Part shown: piece by piece, positions 45,558 to 53,781 of the stretch | How the letters are laid out: each line of letters begins with the position of its first letter | Position numbering within the stretch: the first letter of the stretch is position 1 | NCBI RefSeq assembly: GCF_004124275.1 | Contig: NZ_CP027218.1 | Span: forward strand, 5,651,001 to 5,715,000 | Length of the DNA stretch: 64,000 bases | Direction of reading: 5' to 3' | From: Pseudomonas sp. DTU12.3 | Lineage (GTDB): Bacteria > Pseudomonadota > Gammaproteobacteria > Pseudomonadales > Pseudomonadaceae | Position numbers and translations under genes: made by a program | The notes under the pieces: generated by a model | Told to the model about the DNA's origin: nothing | The model's database searches: none | What the model saw: only the letters and a program-made list of their open reading frames with translations

Positions 45558-46204
45558 TGGGAGAGAAAGTTCAGTCGATAGACGCCGATGAAGTTGGGGT
45601 TGGCTGCGTCGGGTATCCATCGGGTGTCCTTCCATGTCATGAGTTGCTGCAGGCTTGCCGAACGCATGCCGTTGTCAGTCGGGGTGGTGGTGCCGGTGTG
45701 ATAGGCGATGTAGCGGCCCATCCAGATCATCAGGTGCTGGTCGTCGCCCTGATCGAAAAACATCAAGTCACCGGGCCGTGCCTGCGACACGTCGCGGCTG
45801 ACCAGATGGCTGTTGAACTGAATCAGTTTGATCGCGTTGACGTACGGCCCGACCTTGCCGCCGCCCTGCTGCCATTGCTGGGCGAGCTTGCGTTGGTCAT
45901 CGCTGAGCGACAGTTCCGGCGGCAGATAGCGGTTGGACAGGCCATTGCTGCGCAGCCATTTGTCGTCGTGGACTTTCAATGCTTCGTTGGCGGCAAAGCG
46001 CACCAGCCCGGCACAATCCTGCTGATACCAGCGCGGGCTTGGGCCTTGGCTCAGTTGCTCCTGGGCGATGCGCACGAACCAGGCGCGAAACACCTGGGAT
46101 TGCGCAGGGTCCAGCGCCGGTGCTTCAACGGCGCGGGCGCCCGCACTGAGCAACAGCGCAAGCAGGCCGAGGCTGCGGATCAGTGCGGTCACAGCGCTTT
46201 CCAT
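45554..46204 (-). CDS. magC: MagC: DUF1175 (YfaT-like) protein with NlpC/P60-like dyad
   Basis: A 216-residue exported protein starting at [11 protein letters not shown], overlapping magB by 16 bp, with signal peptide up to [23 protein letters not shown] places Cys64 at a helix start and [30 protein letters not shown]-type spacing (RPGDLMFF, then His157 in QHLMIWMG) reproduces the NlpC/P60 peptidase pattern. E. coli calls the family YfaT (DUF1175). It may therefore act on peptidoglycan stem peptides or amide bonds. It overlaps magD by 4 bp. Confidence 0.9.
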   Translation of the reverse strand: MESAVTALIRSLGLLALLLSAGARAVEAPALDPAQSQVFRAWFVRIAQEQLSQGPSPRWYQQDCAGLVRFAANEALKVHDDKWLRSNGLSNRYLPPELSLSDDQRKLAQQWQQGGGKVGPYVNAIKLIQFNSHLVSRDVSQARPGDLMFFDQGDDQHLMIWMGRYIAYHTGTTTPTDNGMRSASLQQLMTWKDTRWIPDAANPNFIGVYRLNFLSQ

Positions 46205-47901
46205 TCCAGCGGCAACCACTGCCAGTGGCCGTCGGGCTCGCTGCCTTCAGGCAAGGTCAGCGCGTATTTGCCGTAGCCGCCGAGGGTGCGCAGTTTCGGG
46301 ATCAGGTAGGTTTGCGCGGCGTTGTAGAACACCGGCTCCATGTCCTGAGGCAGGCTGTCGAGGGTTTCCTGCTGCATCAGTTGCGCCATCGAATCCGGGC
46401 CGAAATAGATCGGCATCAGTACATCTTTGGGCAGCACGTCGGCCATCGGCGGGAAGCGTTTGTCGAGGGTGCCGAGAGCCTTGTCGACCAGTTTGTCGTC
46501 GAGGGAAAACAGCAGCGTCGAGCCGTGACGGGCGAGGCTGACTTTCATGAACGCCTTGCCGGAAATCGCGTCCGGGTTCTCGGCAGTCTTCGCCGCATAC
46601 GGGCCGAAGTTGGAGCTGACCTGACGCTGCCAGACGTGGTTCTGGCCTTCTTGTTTCTCGACCACCGGGAAGACGTTTTCGTCGACATTGGCTTCGAACG
46701 CACCGACCATCGAACCGAAAAGCTTGCCGAGGTCGCCGTCGAGTTTGCTGCTGTCCTCATCTTTAAGGCTGGCCACCAATAGCGGCGTGTACAAACGCGA
46801 ATCGGCGTACCAGCACAAGCCCGCCGCGCCGGCCACGTGATCGGTGAGGGTTTGCGCCACGGCTTCTTCGGCGCCGAGTTTCACCAGCAATGGCTTTTGC
46901 GGCTCGGCAGCCACGGGCAGGGTTACGCAAGCACTGGCGCCGAGCGGCATGGCTTGCCAGACCGGTTTGAAATCGAAGTCCGGCTGATTGTCCAGTTCGT
47001 CCATGGCGAGGTAGCTGTGCCACCCCTTGTCGTCCATGTCGAAACGCAGCCCGGCGAAGTTCGGGATGAAACGCTGATAACCCATGGCAAGGACGCTGGA
47101 ATTCACCGACAGGCGCTGTTTGGTTTCCGCAGTTTTCGCCGGCAGACCGAACGCTTCAGGAAAGAGTTTTTCGCCGTTGAGCAGCGCCGCCAGTGCCTGT
47201 GGTGAAACGTGGCCGGACTCTTCGGAGGCACCGCTTTCAGGGTCGTAATATTTGGCGGGATTGGACAACACCACCAGTTTGTCGCCATGAGAGGCAAACA
47301 ACAGGGCTTTGCTGGCGTTGTAGGTCAGCTGGTACAACGGCACCGTGTCGCCACCGACCTTGAGTTCCGCCATTTGGCTAAGCTGCGTGTCATCCAGCGC
47401 AACCTTCGCCAATGGCTCAAGCAATTTGGCCAGCCCGCCGCGATCCATCACCAACAGGAAATCCTTCAAGCGACCGTCAGCCCCGCGCCACAGTGCGACA
47501 TCGGCCGGTTGGTCGAAAAGCTGTTCGATCAGGCTGTCCTGCAACTTCAGGTCATGCTCGTAGATGATCCGGCGCAGGCTGCCGATCAAGCCGAGACGAT
47601 CGGCATGGGTTTCGTAATAGAAGACGAAATCTTCGGTGAGCGTGGCTTTGAGGAACGGCACCGTCAGCAGATCCTTGGGCAACTGGCTCAAGGAGCGGGT
47701 TTCCAGCAAGGCATCCGGTCGGCTCAGGCCAAGCTTGTCACTGGCCAGTTCCGCCGGTGGCGCTTTGGGCTTGTGCAAAAACCAGCCAAGACCGCCCGCC
47801 ACCCCGGCCACCAGGCACAGCCCGACCAGCAGCAACGGCCATTTGCGGGAAGGTGGAGTCGCTGGCGTTTCGGCAGCTGGAGTCACAGTGTTATCACTCA
47901 T
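46189..47901 (-). CDS. magB: MagB: DUF2138 (YfaA-like) membrane-anchored protein
   Basis: A 570-residue protein with start [13 protein letters not shown]; a single N-terminal membrane helix ([22 protein letters not shown]) leaves a large periplasmic domain. The sequence agrees with the DUF2138 family (E. coli YfaA): [42 protein letters not shown] and [37 protein letters not shown]. No catalytic motif is visible. It precedes magC with an overlap of 16 bp. Confidence 0.88.
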   Translation of the reverse strand: MSDNTVTPAAETPATPPSRKWPLLLVGLCLVAGVAGGLGWFLHKPKAPPAELASDKLGLSRPDALLETRSLSQLPKDLLTVPFLKATLTEDFVFYYETHADRLGLIGSLRRIIYEHDLKLQDSLIEQLFDQPADVALWRGADGRLKDFLLVMDRGGLAKLLEPLAKVALDDTQLSQMAELKVGGDTVPLYQLTYNASKALLFASHGDKLVVLSNPAKYYDPESGASEESGHVSPQALAALLNGEKLFPEAFGLPAKTAETKQRLSVNSSVLAMGYQRFIPNFAGLRFDMDDKGWHSYLAMDELDNQPDFDFKPVWQAMPLGASACVTLPVAAEPQKPLLVKLGAEEAVAQTLTDHVAGAAGLCWYADSRLYTPLLVASLKDEDSSKLDGDLGKLFGSMVGAFEANVDENVFPVVEKQEGQNHVWQRQVSSNFGPYAAKTAENPDAISGKAFMKVSLARHGSTLLFSLDDKLVDKALGTLDKRFPPMADVLPKDVLMPIYFGPDSMAQLMQQETLDSLPQDMEPVFYNAAQTYLIPKLRTLGGYGKYALTLPEGSEPDGHWQWLPLEWKAL

Positions 47902-47937
47902 CGTTAACAAAACCCGATTTCATCCGTGGCGGGATGC

Positions 47938-48729
47938 TTAATAGTTGAAAGTCTTGACCAGCAGCAGATCACCGATCGCCCGCAGGGGCACGATGAACGT
48001 TTCGCGTTTTTCGTCGACGGTGTTTTCGTTGAGCACCAGCGTGATTTGCGAGGTGATCACCTCGTTCTGATTGCTGGTCTCCTCGAAGTTATAGCCGCCG
48101 TTGCCGAAGTTGCCCCAATAGTTGACGTAAACCAGATAGGTGCCATGCAGCGGCGCGGTCATGGTGAACATTTCCGGGCCGGGGCCATCGACGCCATCCG
48201 GGTCCAGACCACCACCATTGCTCAGCGCCGGCTGCGCCCAGAAAGCATGCTGACCGTCGGGCGTGACAATGTGCAGATCGAGTTCGGCCTTCGGATCGTC
48301 CCATCCCAAGACAAGACGAATCCGCGCCGGCGTGCGCAAATTGTTTGCTTCATAAAATTGCACGCGTTTCAGCGACTGGCCTTCGGCGCTGATCACCTCG
48401 ACACTGTTGGAGCCCGCGCCGAACGCGTAAGGCCGGGCGAAACGGCCCTGGTCGTCGGTGTACAGATTCAGTGGATTGCCATTCACGGCGAGGCTGTGCG
48501 GCGGACGCATATGACCGATGGCTTTGAGCTGACCCTGGATCATCGTGCGATTGCGCTGGATGCCGCGATCGATCGGTGGCGTCGGGTAGGCGACTTGCGG
48601 GTTTTCCGTGCGATCGAGCAAACCGTGATAGCGCCAGCCACCCACCGGTTCCGCCAGTTCGGCACTCGGCGCGGCCAGCAGCGCGGGCGCGCAGGCCAAC
48701 CCGATCAGCAGCAAAAGAAATGAACGCAT
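47938..48729 (-). CDS. magA: MagA: DUF2135 periplasmic protein, first gene of the mag operon
   Basis: A 263-residue exported protein. The start at MRSFLLLLIGLACAPALLAAP has an AGGAGG site 7 nt upstream and a good signal peptide; the frame runs to 48873 with no sign of coding. The DUF2135 core LVLGWDDPKAELDLHIVTPDG, GPGPEMFTMTAPLHGTYLVYVNYWG is shared with MagF, so the operon is bracketed by paralogues. In P. aeruginosa the operon is under Gac/Rsm control; the GGA in the ribosome site here would suit RsmA binding, which is inference. Confidence 0.9.
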   Translation of the reverse strand: MRSFLLLLIGLACAPALLAAPSAELAEPVGGWRYHGLLDRTENPQVAYPTPPIDRGIQRNRTMIQGQLKAIGHMRPPHSLAVNGNPLNLYTDDQGRFARPYAFGAGSNSVEVISAEGQSLKRVQFYEANNLRTPARIRLVLGWDDPKAELDLHIVTPDGQHAFWAQPALSNGGGLDPDGVDGPGPEMFTMTAPLHGTYLVYVNYWGNFGNGGYNFEETSNQNEVITSQITLVLNENTVDEKRETFIVPLRAIGDLLLVKTFNY

Positions 48730-48921
48730 GTGACGCCTCCTGCCATGCCTGAACGAAACCTTGCACCCGATCCTCGGTACTTCACAGCGGTGAAACTGCG
48801 TTTCGTCTGAAAGACCCGTGACTATGGGGTCGTAGAAGGCGCGAAGATTAGCCATTCGGTGGTTTTTTAACAATCGGATACATGTGCTTTTGCTGTAGGA
48901 ATCCAGCCAACCCGGTGGACG

Positions 48922-48986
48922 GTGAGCCGAATAGGCGTCATATTCGGCTCACAAAATGAGCCGAATAGCTTTTCTATTCGGCTCAC
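48922..48986 (+). promoter_or_regulatory. Paired inverted repeats upstream of fic (operator pair)
   Basis: Two inverted repeats share the arm TGAGCCGAATA: GTGAGCCGAATA (48922-48933)-7 nt-TATTCGGCTCAC (48941-48952), then TGAGCCGAATA (48957-48967)-7 nt-TATTCGGCTCA (48975-48985). The centres are 34 bp apart, a little over three helical turns, and the second ends 20 bp before the fic ATG. This is the layout of a strong cooperative operator. Confidence 0.8.
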
Positions 48987-49005
48987 GGACTCACGGCAGG
49001 TATAA

Positions 49006-50139
49006 ATGGCAGCTCACTGGATCTGGCAACAGCCCGACTGGCCCGACTTCAACTGGCAGGCAGAACGCCTGGTACCGTTGTTGCGCGAGTGTGTACAGGC
49101 ACAAGGTCAGTTGATGGGTATGGCCGGTTCAGTAGGCGATTCTTTGGGGGCTCAGACCGAACTGGATGCCCTTTTGCAGAATATCGTGACGTCTTCGGCC
49201 ATCGAAGGTGAGCAACTGAATGTTGGCTCCGTACGGTCGTCCTTGGCGCGACGTTTGGGCCTGGAGTTGATCGACGGAGATAAAGTCAGTCAACGCAGTG
49301 AAGGTCTGGCGCAGCTCATGCTTGATGCCACCCGTCGATTTGCCGAACCGTTGACGCTGGAACGCCTGCTGGAATGGCACCAATGGCTGTTTCCCGATCA
49401 AGAAGCCGGCCTTACTGCGCGCTCAATGCATGTGGGTGCGCTGCGCGGTGATGAGCCAATGCAGGTGGTATCGGGTCGCATTGATCGTCCAACGGTTCAT
49501 TTCGAGGCGCCACCTCGCAAAGGTCTTGAGCAGCAGCTCGACCCATTTCTCCAATGGTTCGAGGCCAGCCAGCATCAGACAGCACTGGACCCGATGCTAC
49601 GCGCGGGCATCGCCCATTTCTGGTTTGTCACTTTGCATCCGTTTGACGATGGCAACGGTCGCCTGACCCGCACCATCACTGATCTGGCGCTGGCACAGGG
49701 CGAAGCGCAAGCCATCCGTTTCTACGCCATGTCGGCGAGCATTCTGGATGATCGTTCCGGCTACTATCGGATTCTGGAGTCAAGCCAGAAAGCCACACTG
49801 GATATCACAGAGTGGCTCACATGGTTTTTGCAAACGTTGCTACGAAGTCTGCAAGAAGCCATCACCCGGATTGAAAGCATGCTGGGCAAGACGCGTTTCT
49901 GGCAGGCACACCGCGAGTCCGAACTTTCGGCGGAGCAGGTCAAAGTGCTCAATCGCCTGCTCGACGGCGGCGAGCGGGGCTTTGAGCACGGCATCAGTGC
50001 CGGGCAATATCAAGCAGTGGTGAAAGTGTCGAAGGCCACAGCGACCCGCCACCTCGCGGAGTTGCTGGAGAAAGGTTGCCTGCAACGCTTACCGGGAGGT
50101 GGTCGGAGCACGCGCTATCAAATTCGTTATCCGGATTAG
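49006..50139 (+). CDS. Fic-domain protein (AMP-transferase type) with C-terminal winged helix
   Basis: A 377-residue cytoplasmic protein. SSAIEGE (63-69) is the N-terminal inhibitory motif (S/TxxxE-G/N, with Ser63 and Glu67), so this is a class II, self-inhibited Fic. The active site HPFDDGNGR (211-219) matches HPFx(D/E)GNGR exactly, so AMP transfer should be possible. The last 65 residues (VSKATATRHLAELLEKGCLQ, then GGRSTRYQIRYPD) form a winged helix with DNA-binding character. The target protein is unknown. No antitoxin is next to it. The start ATG 49006 follows GGCAGG. Two matching inverted repeats upstream are candidate self-operators. Confidence 0.93.
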   Translation: MAAHWIWQQPDWPDFNWQAERLVPLLRECVQAQGQLMGMAGSVGDSLGAQTELDALLQNIVTSSAIEGEQLNVGSVRSSLARRLGLELIDGDKVSQRSEGLAQLMLDATRRFAEPLTLERLLEWHQWLFPDQEAGLTARSMHVGALRGDEPMQVVSGRIDRPTVHFEAPPRKGLEQQLDPFLQWFEASQHQTALDPMLRAGIAHFWFVTLHPFDDGNGRLTRTITDLALAQGEAQAIRFYAMSASILDDRSGYYRILESSQKATLDITEWLTWFLQTLLRSLQEAITRIESMLGKTRFWQAHRESELSAEQVKVLNRLLDGGERGFEHGISAGQYQAVVKVSKATATRHLAELLEKGCLQRLPGGGRSTRYQIRYPD

Positions 50140-50156
50140 CACTGACAATGCCCACC

Positions 50157-50289
50157 TGTGGCGAGGGGATTTATCCCCGTTGGTCTGCGCAGCAGCCCCA
50201 AAAGCTACGAGCACCTATTTTCAGGTCTACCGAGTCAGCATTGATTACGACTGCTGCGCAGCCGAACGGGGATAAATCCCCTCGCCACA
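50157..50289. repeat. REPIN-like inverted repeat, family C
   Basis: TGTGGCGAGGGGATTTATCC…CGTTGG and the inverted copy enclose about 70 bp. It follows the fic stop by 17 bp, then leads straight into the short tandem repeat. Confidence 0.9.
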
Positions 50290-50291
50290 TT

Positions 50292-50441
50292 GGATCTTTG
50301 TTTTCTCATGGGATATTTGTTCTCACAAGGGATATTTGTTCTCACAAGGGATCTTTGTATTCAGCCTAGATCTTTGCTCTGCACAAGGGATCTTTTCATT
50401 CAGAGGGGATCTTTATCCTGCACAAAGGATCATTTGTTCTG
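50292..50441. repeat. Array of about eight 19-20-bp tandem repeats
   Basis: Imperfect units of the form GGGATmTTTGTTCTsmCAA follow each other without spacers; two adjacent 19-mers (GGGATATTTGTTCTCACAA, 50320-50338 and 50339-50357) are identical, the others differ at a few sites. A 65-codon frame over it (from 50290) reads as a low-complexity Cys/Leu-rich peptide and is probably not translated. It stands between a REPIN and the xseB promoter. Confidence 0.85.
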
Positions 50442-50461
50442 GCGCGCATCGCCCTGCTCAT

Positions 50462-50490
50462 TTGCCCATAAACCCCCTATCTGCTAGTGT
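50462..50490 (+). promoter_or_regulatory. Sigma70 promoter of xseB-ispA
   Basis: TTGCCC (50462-50467) and TAGTGT (50485-50490) are spaced 17 bp, 35 bp before the xseB start. Both boxes are imperfect. Confidence 0.5.
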
Positions 50491-50524
50491 CGCGCCGGTT
50501 TAACGTCAACCGGAAATCGCCGCC

Positions 50525-50767
50525 ATGGCCCGCAAAAAAGCTGCACTGGATTTCGAACAGTCCCTCGCCGACCTGCAAACATTGGTCGAGCGTCTGGAGA
50601 ACGGTGAATTGTCGCTGGAAGACTCGCTGACCGCTTTCGAGCAGGGCATCGGTCTGACTCGTGACTGCCAGGCAGCGCTGGCGCAAGCCGAGCAGAAGGT
50701 ACAAGTGCTGCTGGAGCGCGATGGCGAACTCGCCGAGGAACCCTTCGACGCGGAACAGCCAGAATGA
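50525..50767 (+). CDS. xseB: Exodeoxyribonuclease VII small subunit
   Basis: An 80-residue helical protein. [20 protein letters not shown] opens the family pattern, followed by [22 protein letters not shown]. It partners XseA to degrade single-stranded DNA. The stop overlaps the ispA start by 4 bp, so the two are coupled; XseA is not in the window. Confidence 0.96.
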   Translation: MARKKAALDFEQSLADLQTLVERLENGELSLEDSLTAFEQGIGLTRDCQAALAQAEQKVQVLLERDGELAEEPFDAEQPE

Positions 50768-51651
50768 TTGCAGCGTATACGGCGAGCAGCCAGGCCCGGG
50801 TCAACGCGGCGCTGGAAAGCCTGTTCAGCGCCCCGTTGCCGGAACTCGCGCGGCTTTATGAAGCCATGCGCTACAGCGTGATGAACGGCGGCAAACGCGT
50901 GCGTCCGCTGCTGGCCTACGCTGCGTGCGAAGCGCTCGGTGGCAAGGCTGAGCAAGCCAACGGCGCGGCCTGCGCAGTCGAGTTGATCCACGCCTATTCG
51001 CTGGTGCACGACGATTTGCCGGCGATGGACGACGACGATCTGCGCCGCGGCCAGCCGACCACCCACAAAAAATTCGACGAAGCTTGCGCGATTCTTGCCG
51101 GCGACGGGTTGCAGAGTCTGGCGTTCAGCGCCCTGCTCGATCCGCGCCTGAGCGATTGCAGCAGCGACATCCGCCTGCAAATGGTCACCGCGCTGGCTCA
51201 CGCCGCAGGCCCTGCGGGCATGGTTGGCGGTCAAGCCATCGACCTCGGTTCGGTCGGCCTCAAGCTCGATCAACAAGCCCTCGAACAGATGCACCGGCAC
51301 AAGACCGGCGCGCTGATCGAAGTCAGCGTCAAACTCGGCGCCCTCGCTAGCGGTCGTGCCGAAAAGGATGAACTCAAGGCCTTGCAGACTTATGCACAGG
51401 CCATCGGTCTGGCCTTTCAGGTGCAGGACGACATCCTCGACGTCGAAAGCGATACCGAAACCCTCGGCAAACGCCAGGGCGCCGACATTGCCCGTGACAA
51501 GCCGACCTACCCGGCCCTGCTCGGTCTCGACGCCGCCAAAGCCTACGCGCTGGAACTGCGCGATCAGGCCCTGCATGCCCTGCGACCGTTTGACGCGGCA
51601 GCCGAGCCATTGCGCGAACTGGCCCGGTATATCGTCGAGCGCCGCAGCTGA
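50764..51651 (+). CDS. ispA: Farnesyl diphosphate synthase (geranyltranstransferase) IspA
   Basis: A 295-residue prenyltransferase making C15 diphosphate from C5 units. The first aspartate-rich motif is [14 protein letters not shown], and the second is [32 protein letters not shown] is the diphosphate-binding region. The start overlaps xseB by 4 bp. It feeds undecaprenyl and ubiquinone synthesis. It sits before dxs, so first and later steps of isoprenoid synthesis are adjacent. Confidence 0.97.
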   Translation: MIAAYTASSQARVNAALESLFSAPLPELARLYEAMRYSVMNGGKRVRPLLAYAACEALGGKAEQANGAACAVELIHAYSLVHDDLPAMDDDDLRRGQPTTHKKFDEACAILAGDGLQSLAFSALLDPRLSDCSSDIRLQMVTALAHAAGPAGMVGGQAIDLGSVGLKLDQQALEQMHRHKTGALIEVSVKLGALASGRAEKDELKALQTYAQAIGLAFQVQDDILDVESDTETLGKRQGADIARDKPTYPALLGLDAAKAYALELRDQALHALRPFDAAAEPLRELARYIVERRS

Positions 51652-51742
51652 CGGCGAATCCGCCAAAAAAGACCAACGCGTGGGCAGGGGGCGATGCATC
51701 AGGTAAACTGCCGCATCTTCTATACCTATAACGATTCGCCTG

Positions 51743-53641
51743 ATGCCCACGACGTTTCATGAGATTCCCCGCAAGCGCCCGACCACGCCCCTGCTCGACC
51801 GCGCGAATACGCCGGACGGCCTGCGCCGGTTAGGCGAAGCCGAGCTGGAAACCCTGGCCGATGAGTTGCGCCTGGAATTGCTCTACACGGTCGGTCAGAC
51901 CGGTGGGCATTTCGGTGCCGGCCTGGGCGTGATCGAGCTGACCATCGCGTTGCATTACGTCTTCGACACGCCGGACGACCGTCTGCTGTGGGACGTTGGC
52001 CATCAGGCGTATCCGCACAAGATCCTCACCGGTCGCCGCGAGCGCATGGGCACCCTGCGCCAGAAGGACGGCATTGCTGCCTTCCCGCGCCGCGCCGAGA
52101 GCGAGTACGACACCTTTGGCGTCGGCCACTCCAGTACCTCGATCAGCGCCGCGCTGGGCATGGCGATTGCCGCCCGCCTGCAGAACAGTGATCGCAAGGC
52201 AATCGCCGTGATCGGCGACGGTGCGTTGACCGCCGGCATGGCTTTCGAGGCGCTGAACCACGCGCCGGAAGTCAACGCCAACATGCTGGTGATCCTCAAC
52301 GACAACGACATGTCGATCTCGCGCAATGTCGGCGGCCTGTCCAATTATCTGGCGAAGATCCTTTCCAGCCGCACTTACGCGAGCATGCGTGAAGGCAGCA
52401 AAAAGGTCCTGTCGCGCCTGCCCGGCGCCTGGGAAATCGCCCGTCGTACCGAAGAATACGCAAAAGGCATGCTGGTTCCCGGCACGCTGTTCGAAGAGCT
52501 GGGCTGGAACTACATCGGCCCGATCGACGGCCATGACCTGCCGACCCTGATCGCGACGCTGCGCAACATGCGTGACCTCAAAGGTCCGCAGTTCCTGCAC
52601 ATCGTCACCAAGAAAGGCAAGGGTTTCGCCCCGGCGGAAGTCGACCCGATCGGTTACCACGCCATCACCAAGCTTGAACCACTGGACGCTCCGGCCGCTG
52701 CGCCGAAGAAAGCTGGCGGGCCGAAGTATTCGGCAGTGTTTGGCGAGTGGCTGTGCGACATGGCCGCTGCTGACCCACGCTTGGTCGGGATCACCCCGGC
52801 GATGAAGGAAGGCTCGGATCTGGTCGCATTCAGCGAACGTTTCCCGCTGCGCTACTTCGACGTGGCGATCGCCGAGCAACACGCGGTGACGTTCGCTGCC
52901 GGCATGGCTTGCGAAGGCGCGAAACCAGTAGTGGCGATCTATTCGACATTCCTCCAGCGCGGTTACGACCAACTGGTGCATGACGTCGCGGTGCAGAACC
53001 TCGACGTGCTGTTCGCCATCGACCGTGCCGGTCTGGTCGGCGAAGACGGCCCGACCCACGCTGGCAGCTTCGATCTGTCGTACCTGCGTTGCATCCCGGG
53101 CATGGTCATCATGACCCCGAGCGATGAAAACGAACTGCGCAAAATGCTCACCACCGGCCACCTCTACAACGGCCCGGCGGCAGTGCGTTATCCACGCGGC
53201 AACGGCCCGAACGCAACCATCGAGAAAGACCTGCAGCCAATCGAAATCGGCAAGGGCATCGTCCGTCGCCAAGGCAGCAAAGTCGCTCTGCTGGTGTTCG
53301 GTGTGCAATTGGCTGAAGCGCTGAAAGTCGCCGAGAAGCTCGATGCCACTGTGGTCGACATGCGTTTCGTCAAACCACTGGATGAAGCGCTGGTGCGCGA
53401 GATTGCCGGCAGCCATGAGTTGCTGGTGACCATCGAAGAGAACGCGATCATGGGCGGCGCCGGTGGCGCGGTCAGCGAGTTCCTCGCACGCGAGAACATC
53501 CTCAAGTCGATGCTGCATCTGGGCTTGCCGGACGTCTACGTCGAGCACGCCAAGCCTGCGCAGATGCTGGCCGAGTGCGGGCTGGACGAGGCCGGGATCG
53601 AAGCGTCGATTCGTCAGCGTCTGGCATTGCTCAACCGCTAA
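51743..53641 (+). CDS. dxs: 1-deoxy-D-xylulose-5-phosphate synthase
   Basis: A 632-residue thiamine-diphosphate enzyme that joins pyruvate and glyceraldehyde 3-phosphate at the entry of the non-mevalonate pathway. [20 protein letters not shown], the cofactor motif [17 protein letters not shown] and, in the second half, [20 protein letters not shown], carrying the catalytic glutamate, are intact. A TATAAC box lies 21-16 bp before the start, so it may have its own promoter in the 91-bp gap after ispA. Confidence 0.97.
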   Translation: MPTTFHEIPRKRPTTPLLDRANTPDGLRRLGEAELETLADELRLELLYTVGQTGGHFGAGLGVIELTIALHYVFDTPDDRLLWDVGHQAYPHKILTGRRERMGTLRQKDGIAAFPRRAESEYDTFGVGHSSTSISAALGMAIAARLQNSDRKAIAVIGDGALTAGMAFEALNHAPEVNANMLVILNDNDMSISRNVGGLSNYLAKILSSRTYASMREGSKKVLSRLPGAWEIARRTEEYAKGMLVPGTLFEELGWNYIGPIDGHDLPTLIATLRNMRDLKGPQFLHIVTKKGKGFAPAEVDPIGYHAITKLEPLDAPAAAPKKAGGPKYSAVFGEWLCDMAAADPRLVGITPAMKEGSDLVAFSERFPLRYFDVAIAEQHAVTFAAGMACEGAKPVVAIYSTFLQRGYDQLVHDVAVQNLDVLFAIDRAGLVGEDGPTHAGSFDLSYLRCIPGMVIMTPSDENELRKMLTTGHLYNGPAAVRYPRGNGPNATIEKDLQPIEIGKGIVRRQGSKVALLVFGVQLAEALKVAEKLDATVVDMRFVKPLDEALVREIAGSHELLVTIEENAIMGGAGGAVSEFLARENILKSMLHLGLPDVYVEHAKPAQMLAECGLDEAGIEASIRQRLALLNR

Positions 53642-53652
53642 GCGCTCCCCCT

Positions 53653-53754
53653 GTAGGAGCTGCCGAGGGCTGCGATCTTTTGATCCTGCTATTCGGCAGC
53701 TCCGGAACTGTTCAAAAGCAAAATCAAAAGATCGCAGCCTTCGGCAGCTCCTAC
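53653..53754. repeat. REPIN-like inverted repeat, family A
   Basis: GTAGGAGCTGCCGAGGGCTG… and the inverted unit are separated by about 40 bp that contains a partial third copy of the inner core (TTCGGCAGCTCC at 53692-53703). It fills nearly all of the dxs-btuB gap. Confidence 0.88.
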
Positions 53755-53781
53755 AGGGTTTTGCACAGACCATGGATTGCC

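Noticed and set aside
40980-45581. A 1533-codon plus-strand frame opposite magD
   Set aside because: It mirrors magD almost end to end. High third-position GC in magD keeps the opposite strand free of stops. The translation is His/Arg/Gln-rich without domains, and magD has the A2M family motifs.
50292-50441. Short regularly repeated DNA as a CRISPR array
   Set aside because: The units abut without spacers and are only 19-20 bp, and no cas gene is nearby.
50290-50487. A 65-residue peptide encoded across the tandem repeat
   Set aside because: The peptide just reflects the 19-20-bp repeat read in shifting frames; there is no ribosome site or other sign of coding.
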